A stretch of DNA of 64,000 bases from Saccharina japonica (taxonomy: Eukaryota > Sar > Phaeophyceae > Laminariales > Laminariaceae): positions 44,025-108,024 of the forward strand of contig MEHQ01004064.1 of assembly GCA_008828725.1 (NCBI GenBank), read 5' to 3'. Below the pieces are notes generated by a model, which was given only the letters and a program-made list of their open reading frames with translations, was not told the origin of the DNA and did not search any database. The position numbers were made by a program, and so were the translations under genes. Shown piece by piece: positions 45,986 to 55,824 of this stretch (the stretch's first letter is position 1; each line of letters starts with the position of its first letter).

Positions 45986-46320
45986 GACACCCCAAGCCAC
46001 ACTAAAAAAACGGTACAATAGTGCCTGGCTAAAACCCTCTATTTTATATGAGCTGAGGCGTCTTTTTAATATATTTTGTTCCCAAAAAAAAAAAAAACTG
46101 TCCTTTCGACAAACCCCCCTACACACTATAGACTACCAGGGTATCTCGTATAATTATTTTTATTATTTTTCCAGAAGAAAAAAGAAGAGTTTTGTCGTTT
46201 CGATAAAATCCTCATACATCTCATATCATAGCTGAGTCAGGTGTCTTTTTTAATTGTTCACCTAAAAGAAAAAAAAATGGAAGAGATCGTACACCAGGTG
46301 AATTCTATTATACGCATTAT

Positions 46321-47493
46321 ACATAACTCACCTAGATCTGCGGGATCGAAGGCGTTCGCAGGCGGGTACATGGGGACGTACTGCATCCCATCGCCCGGTC
46401 GTATCGGTTGGCCTGTAACCGTCGGAAGATTCTACGAACAGCCCACGGCAGTTACACGGCAACGGCAAAACGGGGTAAAGAGCGCAATTATTATATCAAA
46501 ACTGTTGACCCCTTTGGGAAACCCAGAGGCGTTCGCAAAAGGGACGAACATGATAACGGTTACAGAAACGGTTACAGGATAGGACCCACGCAGCTAGTAA
46601 CCGTCGGAAGAACCTTGTGAGTGGCCCACGGCAACGGACCTTAGCGAGTATTAAAGCCCACAGCAGCAGTACCGCGGCAAAAACAAGGTAAAGCATGAGT
46701 TTTTAGGGGCACAAGTTGATGAGACATTCTCCTTGAAATCTCTCTCTTGTTGACCCAAGGATTGTGTGCCGCCAGCCTACTGCATTGCAACGTACTGCTG
46801 TAGTATTTTCTTGTGGAGTGGCTTTTGTGTCCACATAACTTGTACCTGGTATCTCTCTTCATCGGTCGGATGAAGAATCGGCACTGGACACTGGGTGTGC
46901 TGGGTGTCGACGGGTAGAAAGGACGGTTTAATGTGAAGAACACACACACCGCACACCCGGTAACCCTCAAGAAAACACCCCCTCCCGCCCCCCCCCGACG
47001 TATTTTCAACGCCGGTTTTCGGTTTTCTCGGTAACGGGAGACCTAGAGTAAATAGGACCAAATATTGTAGGTATAAACAAGGGCGTGAAAAAAAAAGAGA
47101 AAACGACACCACACTCGCACGAGGAAGGTCAGAATGAAAAACAAACCGGGTCGCTGTGATCACAGGACGAAATGAGCGAAAATCATTTTTTTTTTTCGTT
47201 TTTTGTTCCCTTTTTTTAACTTGGTTCTACAGTAGAGACCCCCCCTATTTTTTTTTCGCTGGTGGGGGGACAGGGGGGGGGGGGGGGGGGGTTATTAAAA
47301 AAAAAGTTGACTTATTGTTTTCTGGGATCACAACGGTCCGGTTTTTCCCTCCAATATAGGGGGGGGGGGTAGTGGGGTATCTGGGATTCAGATCCGCGCA
47401 TACCCTTGGTGTAAATAGGGCAATACTCAGAGCCTTCCTCGGGAAAATTCCCGAAGATTTCGGGAATCGAGTAAATCAACCATATCAAACTAA
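46321..47493. other. Single-copy flank to the right of the palindrome, no recognised gene
   Basis: 46,380-46,680 has two ACCGTCGGAAGA boxes and GGCCCACGGCA boxes about 200 bases apart, a diverged duplication. 46,740-46,980 repeats a GGGTGTGCTGG...ATGTGAAGAACACACACAC segment also present at 42,422-42,487. 47,150-47,370 has long T and G homopolymers. Open frames are short and unrecognised. Confidence 0.5.
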
Positions 47494-47702
47494 GGGCCCG
47501 TATTAGCGAGTATAAAATAAATTCAATGTGGAAAAATAAAAATAAAAATTCGCTTTTCATTGGTCAACACACGCACCAGCACCAATTTTTATGCCCCAAG
47601 ATCCTAATCTTTGGTGCTGGTGCGTGTGTTGACCAATGAAAAGCGGATTTGAATAAAAAAAATTCCGAATTGAATTTTTTTCTTCTTCGTTAAAACGGGC
47701 CC
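47494..47702. mobile_element. 209-bp Harbinger-like MITE with TAA target duplication
   Basis: The termini GGGCCCGT and ACGGGCCC are flanked by TAA on both sides (47,491-47,493 and 47,703-47,705), as expected for PIF/Harbinger. The arms pair over most of the element: CGCTTTTCATTGGTCAACAC and CACGCACCAGCACCAA on the left are mirrored on the right around a CCCCAAGATCCTAATC loop. It has no coding capacity. Related copies are at 16,380-16,602 and 16,606-17,466. Confidence 0.88.
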
Positions 47703-47793
47703 TAACCAATGCCGAATAAACAATGTTAAAAGCACCACAAGAAAGACAAAACCACGGCGAATCAAATGACGGTGTTTTTTTTTTTTTTTACGA

Positions 47794-47926
47794 AGTAGGA
47801 ACCGCGGTATGGTCCATGGTAATTTACCACGGGAATTGGCATAGTATGGTCCATGGTAATTTACCACGGGAATTGGCATGCCAATTCCCGTGGTAAATTA
47901 CCATGGACCATACCGCGGTTCCTACT
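47794..47926. repeat. 133-bp fold-back with a duplicated left arm
   Basis: The outer ends AGTAGGAACCGCGG and CCGCGGTTCCTACT are perfect inverts. Between them a unit starting TATGGTCCATGGTAATTTAC and ending GGGAATTGGCA occurs twice directly and then once inverted. The symmetry centre is GGCATGCC near 47,880. It would form a near-perfect 36-bp hairpin in RNA or single-stranded DNA. No target duplication is obvious. Confidence 0.85.
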
Positions 47927-48925
47927 GGGTAAAATACTATAGTTTTTTGTGTGCACCGTAGGTCCCTATTTACTTAAGGCCCCCCGTACTGTAACAACAT
48001 ACGGCGAAAACGCCGAGCGACACGCCTACTAGAGAAAAGTTATTGTTCGAAATATTTCCACAGCCCTCGTTTTGGTTGTGTGTGCACCCCCCCCCCCCCC
48101 CCCGCCCTCCCCCCCGCCCCGCCCCGTGTTTATAGGACAAAAACCGGCTCTGAAAATACATCCTAGGAAAGGAAAGGGGGTGTATTCTCTTGCGTGGTTA
48201 CGCAGTGCTCTACGCCTGTACGTTGCACTTGCTCAAGAGATATATACCCATTCCTTTGGTCAACCTGTCAAAACACTCTTTGAACAGACTACAGCAGAGG
48301 TCATGCCTGTCAAAACACTCTTTGTACTGACTACAGCAGGTCAGGTACCCCGACCCGATCCCACATATTCTCCAAATATCCCACGCAGCTTGCTTGCAAA
48401 GATGACTTTCGACCAAATCCTCGATCTCAAAGCTGTCGTTTTTTTTGTTGTTTTATTTTGCTCTATATTATGGCCAAGCCGACACTGAGCGTGATTCAAC
48501 GATACCTACGTACACCGAATACCTCCTGGTACCTCTGTGGTACCCTGCGGCCCCGACCTTGATAGCCTTCCAGACCGACCCCGGGTACGTACGGTGAAAT
48601 ATAAAACACCCTATCTGCGACAAAACGACCTGATCCCACTTTTGAACCCGAGCCCGTCAAAATGACCCTTTTGCCCCCTGCTGGGCTGGGTGCCGGTACT
48701 TTCTGTATAGGGCAATAACCAAAAAGGGGTACGCCTGCCCTGGTTGGAGTCAAAAACGGGTACAGCATATAACGTATACCGGTATTTGTATACGTATGTA
48801 ATAGCTCACAACCGGCAAATATGTGATACTGCTGTCGTAGCTCTTGTATGATAGCCCCTAAAACTACAAAAATATGGATTAATCTACGAGTACCCCGCAC
48901 TTGCTACAACAGTGCTACAGCATAC
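47927..48925. other. No recognised gene; C-homopolymer and short direct repeats
   Basis: It contains a C run with CCGCC interruptions at 48,087-48,125. A CCTGTCAAAACACTCTTTG segment occurs twice (near 48,264 and 48,305), each followed by ACTACAGCAG. It also has ACCTGGTAC-type motifs. No domain is seen. Confidence 0.5.
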
Positions 48926-48929
48926 ACTA

Positions 48930-49185
48930 CCGGCCCTCTCATAAGAAAGTGCCCCACAAGAAACTCAGCCTAAACATTACGGGGGGAATAAGAAAGTCGA
49001 CAGATATTATACTGAAGTTAATGTGGGGCACACCCCTTTCTCAAATAAGAAAGTCAGCCTAACCCTTATAGAACTGGAGTCCCGTTTTGGGGACAAATGA
49101 CTTAGAATTAAAGTGGTTTGTCCCCAAAACGGGACTGCAGCAGTCCTAACTAAGCCCGATTTCTGGTTTCTTATGAGCGGGCCGG
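48930..49185. mobile_element. 256-bp TA-flanked MITE with nested inverted repeats
   Basis: The ends CCGGCCCTCTCATAAGAAA and TTTCTTATGAGCGGGCCGG are inverted with one mismatch and flanked by TA (48,928-48,929 and 49,186-49,187), as for Tc1/mariner elements. Inside are a GTGCCCCACA/TGTGGGGCAC pair and a further perfect stem at 49,078-49,136, suggesting stepwise nested insertion. No transposase is present. Confidence 0.85.
49078..49136. mobile_element. 59-bp mini inverted-repeat unit inside the larger MITE
   Basis: AGTCCCGTTTTGGGGACAAA (49,078-49,097) pairs perfectly with TTTGTCCCCAAAACGGGACT (49,117-49,136) around a CTTAGAATTAAAGTGG loop. Variants of the loop and arms are recognisable at 17,555-17,590, 56,103-56,140, 61,787-61,860 and 62,955-63,025. 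Confidence 0.75.
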
Positions 49186-49329
49186 TACTGTAGTACAGCA
49201 GCAGCAGCTACGAGCTCTTGAGCTATTCGTACGCGGGGTGAGGTGATCTGTCCGATGTTTGATGTTTGATGTGTGGACTTTTCTTGAAAATGGTTGGTAC
49301 ACACTGTGTAAGAGACGACTATACAACCA

Positions 49330-49515
49330 ACCCTAACCTCTAACCCGAACCCTCAGCCAATCAGACCAGCTCTAACCCGACCCTAAGCCAATCAGACCAG
49401 CTCTAACCCGACCCTCAGCCAGTCAGACCAACTCGAACCTACAAGCCAATCAGGCAAAATATAACCCGGCCCTGAGCCAATCAGGCCAAATATAACCCGA
49501 CCCTAAGCCAATAAG
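49330..49515. repeat. 31-bp minisatellite (TAACCCGACCCTAAGCCAAT)
   Basis: About six units of TAACCCGACCCTMAGCCAATCAG plus a variable tail, one of them shortened to 27 bp. It starts with telomere-like AACCCTAACC but the unit is not a telomere repeat. It also explains the open frame that runs leftwards past the first exon of the minus-strand gene. Confidence 0.8.
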
Positions 49516-49873
49516 ACATAATCTCGACAAAGTGGTATGCTCTGCGTACGAGTACGTACATACGTACTGCTTGTCTTTTGTCTTGACTTTTGTCTTGTCT
49601 TTTCGGGCAATTTTTCACGAAAAAAGAAGAAAGTGCGGGGGAAATTTCCAGTTCTCGCACAACATCAATGACTTTTTGAGCACAAAATGATGAACAGCAG
49701 CAGCAGCAGCAGCAACAACAACAAGTCTCTCGCGGTCTCACGCGATGCGTGGAGTGCGTATAAAGTGCACAAAGGCACGGAAGCAAATGCCCCGAGCAAA
49801 CGAACGAACACCCTAGGGCAAGACAAGCCAAGTCAAGCCAAGAAGCCCAAGACTTTCGGGACGCGGGACATAC

Positions 49874-50023
49874 CTGCTGGGCATTTCTAAACTCCTCGCT
49901 CTGTAGCCTCAGGGCATATTCCTGGTCGCTTGAAGTCGACGTGACTGGGTTTGCCCCCTGCTGGTACGATCCGCTCGCGTAGTAGGCTGCCTCAGGAGTC
50001 GCTGTGACCTTTGGTTCCGACAT
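49874..50023 (-). CDS. First exon of an unidentified protein (divergent from MKKS)
   Basis: Starting at an ATG (50,023, minus strand), 50 codons read MSEPKVTATPEAAYYASGSY and then a short polar segment ending in DQEYALRLQSEEFRNAQQ. They are followed immediately by GTATGT, a strong donor, in phase 0. The composition is protein-like. The D-EYALRLQ-EE helix resembles the short acidic-amphipathic helices preceding zinc-finger or ubiquitin-related domains in many eukaryotic proteins, but I do not assign a family. The open frame continues beyond the donor through a CAG repeat and a minisatellite, which is probably intron. Downstream exons to the left were not found. It shares a 246-bp divergent upstream region with the MKKS homologue. 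Confidence 0.55.
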
Positions 50024-50269
50024 CCTTCCGTATCGTTCCTCCTCTTAGCTCGGGAATCGCGCGAGAGAGGCGGGTTCAATAGGTCCTTCTAAGTGTGCGC
50101 TCTGCGGTAAAAGAGAGAAAGACGCTGACATTCTCAAGGAGTTCAGTGTCTTGGAAAGGCTTTTTGAATAGGGGCTGATAACGGAACGCTGAACCGTAGT
50201 GTCCGTAAATATAAGTACCCTTTTATATGAATATTAAATATAAATTGGTTCTTATATTTACGGACAGAT
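50024..50269. promoter_or_regulatory. Short divergent intergenic region between two genes
   Basis: Only 246 bp separate the two start codons, so both promoters should lie here. I see no clear TATA or CCAAT box. The right-hand 70 bp is a MITE, leaving about 175 bp of host sequence. Confidence 0.45.
50199..50268. mobile_element. 70-bp Stowaway-like MITE abutting the MKKS start codon
   Basis: GTGTCCGTAAATATAAG on the left mirrors CTTATATTTACGGACAGA on the right, flanked by TA (50,197-50,198 and 50,269-50,270). The AAATATAAG core resembles plant Stowaway ends (Tc1/mariner group). A relative is at 62,386-62,467. The A of the candidate ATG at 50,270 is the last base of the target duplication. Confidence 0.75.
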
Positions 50270-53200
50270 ATGGATCATTTTTTCTCGGGATTTTCCGCTG
50301 TCAACCCGTCACACAGAGCATCACAGCATGACGCGTGCCGGATATCCCGTGCGCTTGTGTTTCCCGGAGCGAGTACAGCCATGCATGGAGCCGTTCCAGC
50401 CCGCGATGAGCTTTTGTCCACCGCTAGAGAGCTCGTAAGTCTGACCGCGTCCTGCATGGGCCCAGCGGGGCAGAGCAAATTTCTCCAGGTAAATGAAAAA
50501 AAGATCCGTCCAGTTGATTGACGCTGGATACACGTATTTCTTCATCCAGGGGGAGTCACCAACCAACTCTGTACCATGTACTGCTGCAAATGTCCTTCGC
50601 GAGGAACGGATGGTTGTATGTACGCATAGAGCACGAGCGACCGGGTATTACGCATCACGCAGCTTGCAAAGATGAGCGTCGAGTTTCGACTGCAGCAGAG
50701 CAGCAGTACGCAAAGTACGTATGTACGACGTAGTACGTACGTATACGAGGGTCGTACATCCATTTCGTCAAACCCACGAACTATTTTATACGTACCCAGG
50801 GTATTTGGTAAATAATTTATTGGAGAAAAAAAGCTGCGATACCCGTTGGTTGCCTGCATATCTTTCGTGGGCATCTTTCGATGCAAGGGTTGGAAACTGT
50901 GGATACGTATATGGATATCTTGGCCATGTGTGCGCCGGAGATTCCTGATATCATAGGGATGGGTGCTGAGAGCCCCAAAAACACGTGTTTTGCTCGCTTA
51001 CGAGTACGAGTACGAGCTCGTCCGGCCAAGTCCAGCCCAAGACCAGAACGCCCCATTCAAATGCACTTTCGGGTCTCAGTTTTTCGAATTTTGATCTGAA
51101 ATTTGGTGTGGGGACAGTTCATCGTAGAACACAACTATTCAAGCGTGCACACCAGAAAAATAAAATGGTGGTGGGGGGGTTAAGAAGGTTTCAATATAAA
51201 TCCAATTGGTATTTTGGCCAAAATATAGGCGAAAAGAACAAAAAGTCAAGATGTGCACGCTTGAATGCCTGCGCAAATGCACTTCAAATCACGTGTCAAA
51301 ATTTCAGGTCAAAATTCGAAACATTGGATCCCTAAACCAGATTTTTGTGTCGCTCATCGTAATATCTTAACTTTGTATGGGGATCTTGCGCTCGCGATAT
51401 CTCGTGATCGAAAACGAATTAGGCGATGGCAAAGGTGTCGATCGTTTCGTAATACCTTCAGGAGCTTCCACGCCGAGTTTCAGCGTCATCCGCAACACGC
51501 CTTTTCCGGACTTTTATAGAGATTTTAGTACCGAAAATCTCCGAGTGTGACGGGATTTACTCGGCATAGAATTTCTCAACGAAAACAAATCGGATTCCAG
51601 AAACGGAAACGTCTGCGTGTGCATTATAGGCTCAGCAACACATGTGCCAATTTTGGAGCTATTACGTTCCCAAACGGGTGTGAAAACGCCAATTAGGTGG
51701 ATGTTACTGTCTAGGCTGGACCAGCTCGTATAAGTGCAGAGTACCTAACCCTAAGTAAAAAAAAAGGTTCACAGCTTCGGGCAGATGACTTGATAATCTA
51801 CAGCAGCAGTAGACAGCAGTATAGATATTTCGGGGCAGATGGAATCCTGATTGATGTGTATGATCTGTATGTTTTTTTAGCTCATTGTTACAAGGATTGC
51901 CCTGGGCTGGGTAATTGAACGATTTTTTACCCATATAGCTCACAGCAGGCAATACCCTCATATTTGGCGTCGACGACGACGCCAAATGTGAGGGTATTAC
52001 CTGTTGAGCTGTAGGGGTAAAATATCGATCGATTACTCAGCCCAGGGTATTCCTTATAACATCATGTTTCTGGAAGGGAGCCGTATACTCTGCCTGATCT
52101 ATACCTATGCGTATAGCACACGTTTCCTGGGTTGGATGAGTACTACGTACATGATACAGACCCTGCACTTAATCTCACGACGACAGGATACAATCTACAG
52201 AGTACGCGACAGCTACGTACAGGTCAATACGTGGTCTCTTATTTTTGACCAAACTGGAATTATCATGATACAAGACTGGGTGTGTTCCACACTGTTTTCA
52301 GTACAAAGAGGTCGCATCCTTCTTTTCCCCCCCAAAATCTCAGTCTCAAATTATGAATGGTCAGATTCTAAATTATCAGACGTCGCGTACTGTATACTGT
52401 ATACTGGTATGATCTATACGGTAAATCGCGATCTGTTCGGTGTGTGAACGGTTGTCTAACTATATACTGGTACGTATATACGCAGGACAGCCATCTCAGC
52501 GCATCTTTCCTTGTTTCTCGGGGCCATTTTTTCACGCTGCGCGTTTCCGTTCAGATCGGGACAGATCGGAGCCAAGTGGTGGTGACGTCATCGGGGCAGA
52601 GGCTGTTCGGGGAGGCGTGTTCTCTGGCCTTGTACTCGGCCCCGGCCCGCGTGCTAGTGGACGCCGTTACATCACAGGTATTATTATTACTATTATTCCA
52701 TTTGCCATCTGACAACGTACAAGCTCTTATTTCAACCATATCATTCGCATATACCCATCAATCATCATTGAATACGTACTGATCCCTGAATACTTGACAA
52801 ACACAGGTAAACATATCATACGTACGTACGTGTACGACCATTGTACGGTGCGCGTCAGTTATATTAGGTGTGCTGTTCTGTATCGTATTCTACAATGTTT
52901 TCCATGAGGTGTTCTTCCGCTCCAGAGTTTTGTATTGGCACGAGCTTGTGACTTGTATTTTTCAACTGCTACACAGTACGTAGTCCTCGCCTTGTTTTTT
53001 TTCTGATCCCGCTCTATAAGTCAAACGCGGGAATGACCACTCAGCCCGGGACCGCATTGGGGAAACCCGGGGACGAGTCCAAGATGTCGCCCGTTAACAA
53101 CAACTCTTCAACTTTGTCCTCACGGCTTATTTCGCTTTTTCCCCGTATCAGGGCTGTTCACCGGCCGTTTTTTATCTGGTATTCGCCAACCGGCGGGTTC

Positions 53201-54842
53201 TGTATATGTAGTGGGGTGTTACGTTTTTCCTCACTACAAGCCCCCCCTGACACCCCCAACCCCCCCCCTTTTCTCCTCCTTCTCCTCCTTCTCCTCCACC
53301 TCCTCCCTATGGCCATTCTCCTCCTTGTTCCCCCCTCCCCCTCCTGTGCTCCTCCTCAAACCCTCCAAACCAAGGCCAAGTGCTATGGCGACGGCTCATT
53401 GTTCGTGGTCAACTTTGCTTGCAGGCTGCTGGCCGAGGCGCTAGACCCTGCCGGTGCTTGCGAAGGCGGTGACGGGAAGGGGATGGGGGGGGCTCAAGTT
53501 TCTCGGGAAGGATTTGCGCTCGCCCTTCAGTGGTCTCTCGAGGTAACAGGGCGGGTCGTGATCACTGCCGCGATTGATTGCGGTAATTTCGTTGTTTGGT
53601 ATGGTTATTGTTTGTTCAAATGGTTGTTTAAAGGAAAACGTCCCTGTTCCCCGCGCCAGCCGCACTCCAGGACGATCTGATATCACCCCATGAAAATATC
53701 GTGCCGTCCCTGTCTGTACCGCTGTGCCGCAGTACCTGAACGACCCAGCGTGCCCCGTCAGGGTGCCGTTACCGCAAGGAAAACCCGAAGAAAATTCCAC
53801 GAAACCCGACGAGGAAGCTTCTGCGAAATCCGAGGAAATTTCCGCAGAACCCACCTTGACTGACGCAGCAGCAGCAGCAGCAACAGGGAACGAGGAGCGC
53901 GTGATGGTCGCTCTGGCGGTCGGTGTGCTGGGCTCTAAGCCCGTCGGTCGCCTGCGTCCGCGAGAGTGCCGTCGCCTGGCGGAGCTAGCTGTGGAGGCGT
54001 TTCTTGGGTCCCGGGGGCTCGGTGATGACGGCCGGGTGCGTGCATTTGTTACGGTATTGCCCTGGAAGGCCTGTAAAGGCCAAAGTGCGAGCTTTAGAGC
54101 AGGGACATGGGAAAATGATGACGTATTGGTTGGACGGCCCGTACTTACATACGTGCTCGTAGAGAACTGAGGTTGGTCGAATTTGAGGGACGAGCCCCCT
54201 TGCATCCTGAGCCATTACCACAGCTTCACACCTATATGGAAGGCCTAGACGCCACAGCCCTCTTGCGTTCTGGGCAACCGTGTGCTCTTACAAAAAGCAT
54301 CGCGTTTTTGCAACATTATTTACAGCAGTCAGCCCCCCCCTCCCGATCCGAATCGAGACAGCTTTGGCAACCTTTTGCCCCGCATCTCTGCTGCTCCCTT
54401 TCCCCTCCCCCCCCGTTGGGTTCGCTTGCCCATAAAACAAATCCCTCCTCCCCGCCCCCAGATGGTGTCGAACGTTCGCGTCTTGCCGATGCTCGGCCCC
54501 TCCTGCAGCGACAGCGAGGTCGTCGAAAACGCCGTTCTTCTGGAAACCCCCCTGCCATCGCCGTGTCCCCGTCCATATTCTACCACATTTCCCGGGGCCC
54601 AACAACCATCACCCACTGCTGCTGTGGAACAACGAGCGCAAGGAGAGGCGGCGAACGCGGCAGCAGCGGGAGCGACGGTAAAGAGGCGCGGTTGGGCGGC
54701 GCTGGATCAGCCGGAGTCTGTGGCGCTTTTCGAGGGCTCCCTGCAGATGGAAACGCGGGACCCGTTCGGTCCGGACCCTGATTCGGGACTTCGAGCCGAT
54801 TTTTCCAGCGGTGAGCCGACACTCGTGTTCTACTCGTGCTAA
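50270..54842 (+). CDS. MKKS: MKKS/BBS6-like chaperonin (group II chaperonin relative), N-terminal half
   Basis: Exons are 50,270-50,488, 52,555-52,677, 53,375-53,542, 53,733-54,035 and 54,462-54,842. All introns are GT-AG and phase 0, giving about 397 residues. Landmarks in family order are ARELVSLTASCMGPAGQSKF (helix and GP-G turn of the equatorial domain), RSQVVVTSSGQRLF, GDGSLFVVNFACRLLAEAL (position of the chaperonin GDGTT motif, here without the Thr pair), GSKPVGRLRPRECRRLAELA and ESVALFEGSLQMETRDP. The SKP...L-PRE segment and the TSSGQ strand point to MKKS rather than CCT subunits. MKKS proteins help BBS10/BBS12 and CCT assemble the BBSome for ciliary traffic. Human MKKS is about 570 residues, and the region beyond the apical-domain start is absent. 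The last exon either stops at TAA or is spliced at GTGAGC (54,811). The start could instead be Met-38 (50,381). Confidence 0.75.
51887..52060. mobile_element. 174-bp fold-back element in the first MKKS intron
   Basis: GTTACAAGGATTGCCCTGGG and the reverse complement of CCCAGGGTATTCCTTATAAC form the ends. The arms continue through GGTAATTGAACGATT-like and CAATACCCTCATATTTGGCG segments to a GTCGACGACGAC centre near 51,973. About 80 bp pair on each side with scattered mismatches. No coding sequence and no certain target duplication. Confidence 0.8.
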
Positions 54843-55024
54843 TGTACGGTGGGGGTATTTAGCATCTAACTTGAGGAGCTCCAAAACTTACGTTTGAGAA
54901 AATGAGTACCTGGTAGGGCTTGAACCTGGTGAGCAATGAATACCATGGCCTACTGTAGATGCTCACGAAAATAACGTGCAGCACAGTTGGGATAAGGTAT
55001 ACGCCTTATTGGGTAGTTCCGCAG

Positions 55025-55562
55025 TTGAGGAGTACACTAATAGTCAGTAATAGGCAGTAATAGTCCAAAATAGTCAGTAATAGTCAGGAATAGTCGGTAA
55101 TGGTCGGTAACAGTCAGTAGTAATCAGGAAAAGTCGGTAATGGTCAGTAATAGTCAGCAATAGTCGGTAATAGTCCGTAATAGTCAATAATCGTCAGTAC
55201 AAGTTACAGTCAGTAACAGTCAGTAAAGTCAGTAACAGCCAGTAATAGTCATTACCAGCCATTAATAGTCAGTAGTAGTGAGTAATAGTCAGTAATAGTC
55301 AGTAGTAGTCAGTAATAGTCAGTAATAGTCAGTGGTAGTCAGTGATAGTCAGTAATAGTCCGTAATAGTCAGTAATAGTCAGTAATAGTCAGCAATAGTC
55401 AGTAGTAGTCAGTAGTCAGTAATAGTCAGTAATACTCATTTGTAGTCAGTAATAGTCAATAATAGTCAGTAATAGCCAGTAATAGTCAGTAATAGCCAGT
55501 AATAGCCAGTAATAGCCAGTAATAGCCAGTAATAGCCAGTAATAGCCAGTAATAGTCAGTCA
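55025..55562. repeat. AGTAATAGTC decamer minisatellite
   Basis: More than 50 units of AGTAATAGTC with variants such as AGTAGTAGTC and AGTAATAGCC. A run of the GCC variant near 55,485-55,550 suggests local unit homogenisation. It begins about 180 bp after the last recognised MKKS exon. Confidence 0.92.
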
Positions 55563-55824
55563 TAACATTTTTGACAAAACAGTTTGTGCTCCGAGTACCG
55601 CTTTCGTAGCACGCCTCCTATATAGGAGCACCCTTAGCTAGCCCGTCTGGGACTGCATTCTCGAAAAAGAGGAAAACCAATATACGAAGCATTAGCATCG
55701 ATTTAAGGCATTCGGTCACGATGTGACAACCCCGCTACGCGGGCGGGTTCAGGAGGTGATACATTATTTTACCGGAACTGAGCCACTGCAAGGCGTTGTA
55801 CCTGTACATGATGCAACACGCTCT
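55563..55824. other. Short non-repetitive segment, no gene seen
   Basis: Contains a CCCCGCTACGCGGGCGGG hairpin near 55,730-55,750. No open frame of note. Confidence 0.4.

Larger units (their letters stand above)
34987..46320. repeat. Arm C: inverted, cleaner copy of arms A and B
   Basis: The left end GACTCTAATATGGATATAAA is the reverse complement of 10,941-10,960. The right end GTGAATTCTATTATACGCAT mirrors the start of arm A. It has perfectly periodic 21-bp arrays, a nearly intact PPR exon and one transposon insertion absent from A and B. Net of that insertion its length (about 10,858 bp) is close to the other arms. Unlike them it continues into further unique sequence on the right. Confidence 0.9.

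Noticed and set aside
49481..49873. Extension of the minus-strand unknown protein to 180 residues
   Set aside because: The frame passes a perfect GTATGT donor, a CAG microsatellite and a 31-bp minisatellite, so it is most likely intron.
51050..51330. Possible MITE around TTCGAATTTTGATCTGAAATTT and its partner near 51,300
   Set aside because: Some inverted similarity exists but the ends are unclear and no target duplication could be fixed, so it is not annotated.
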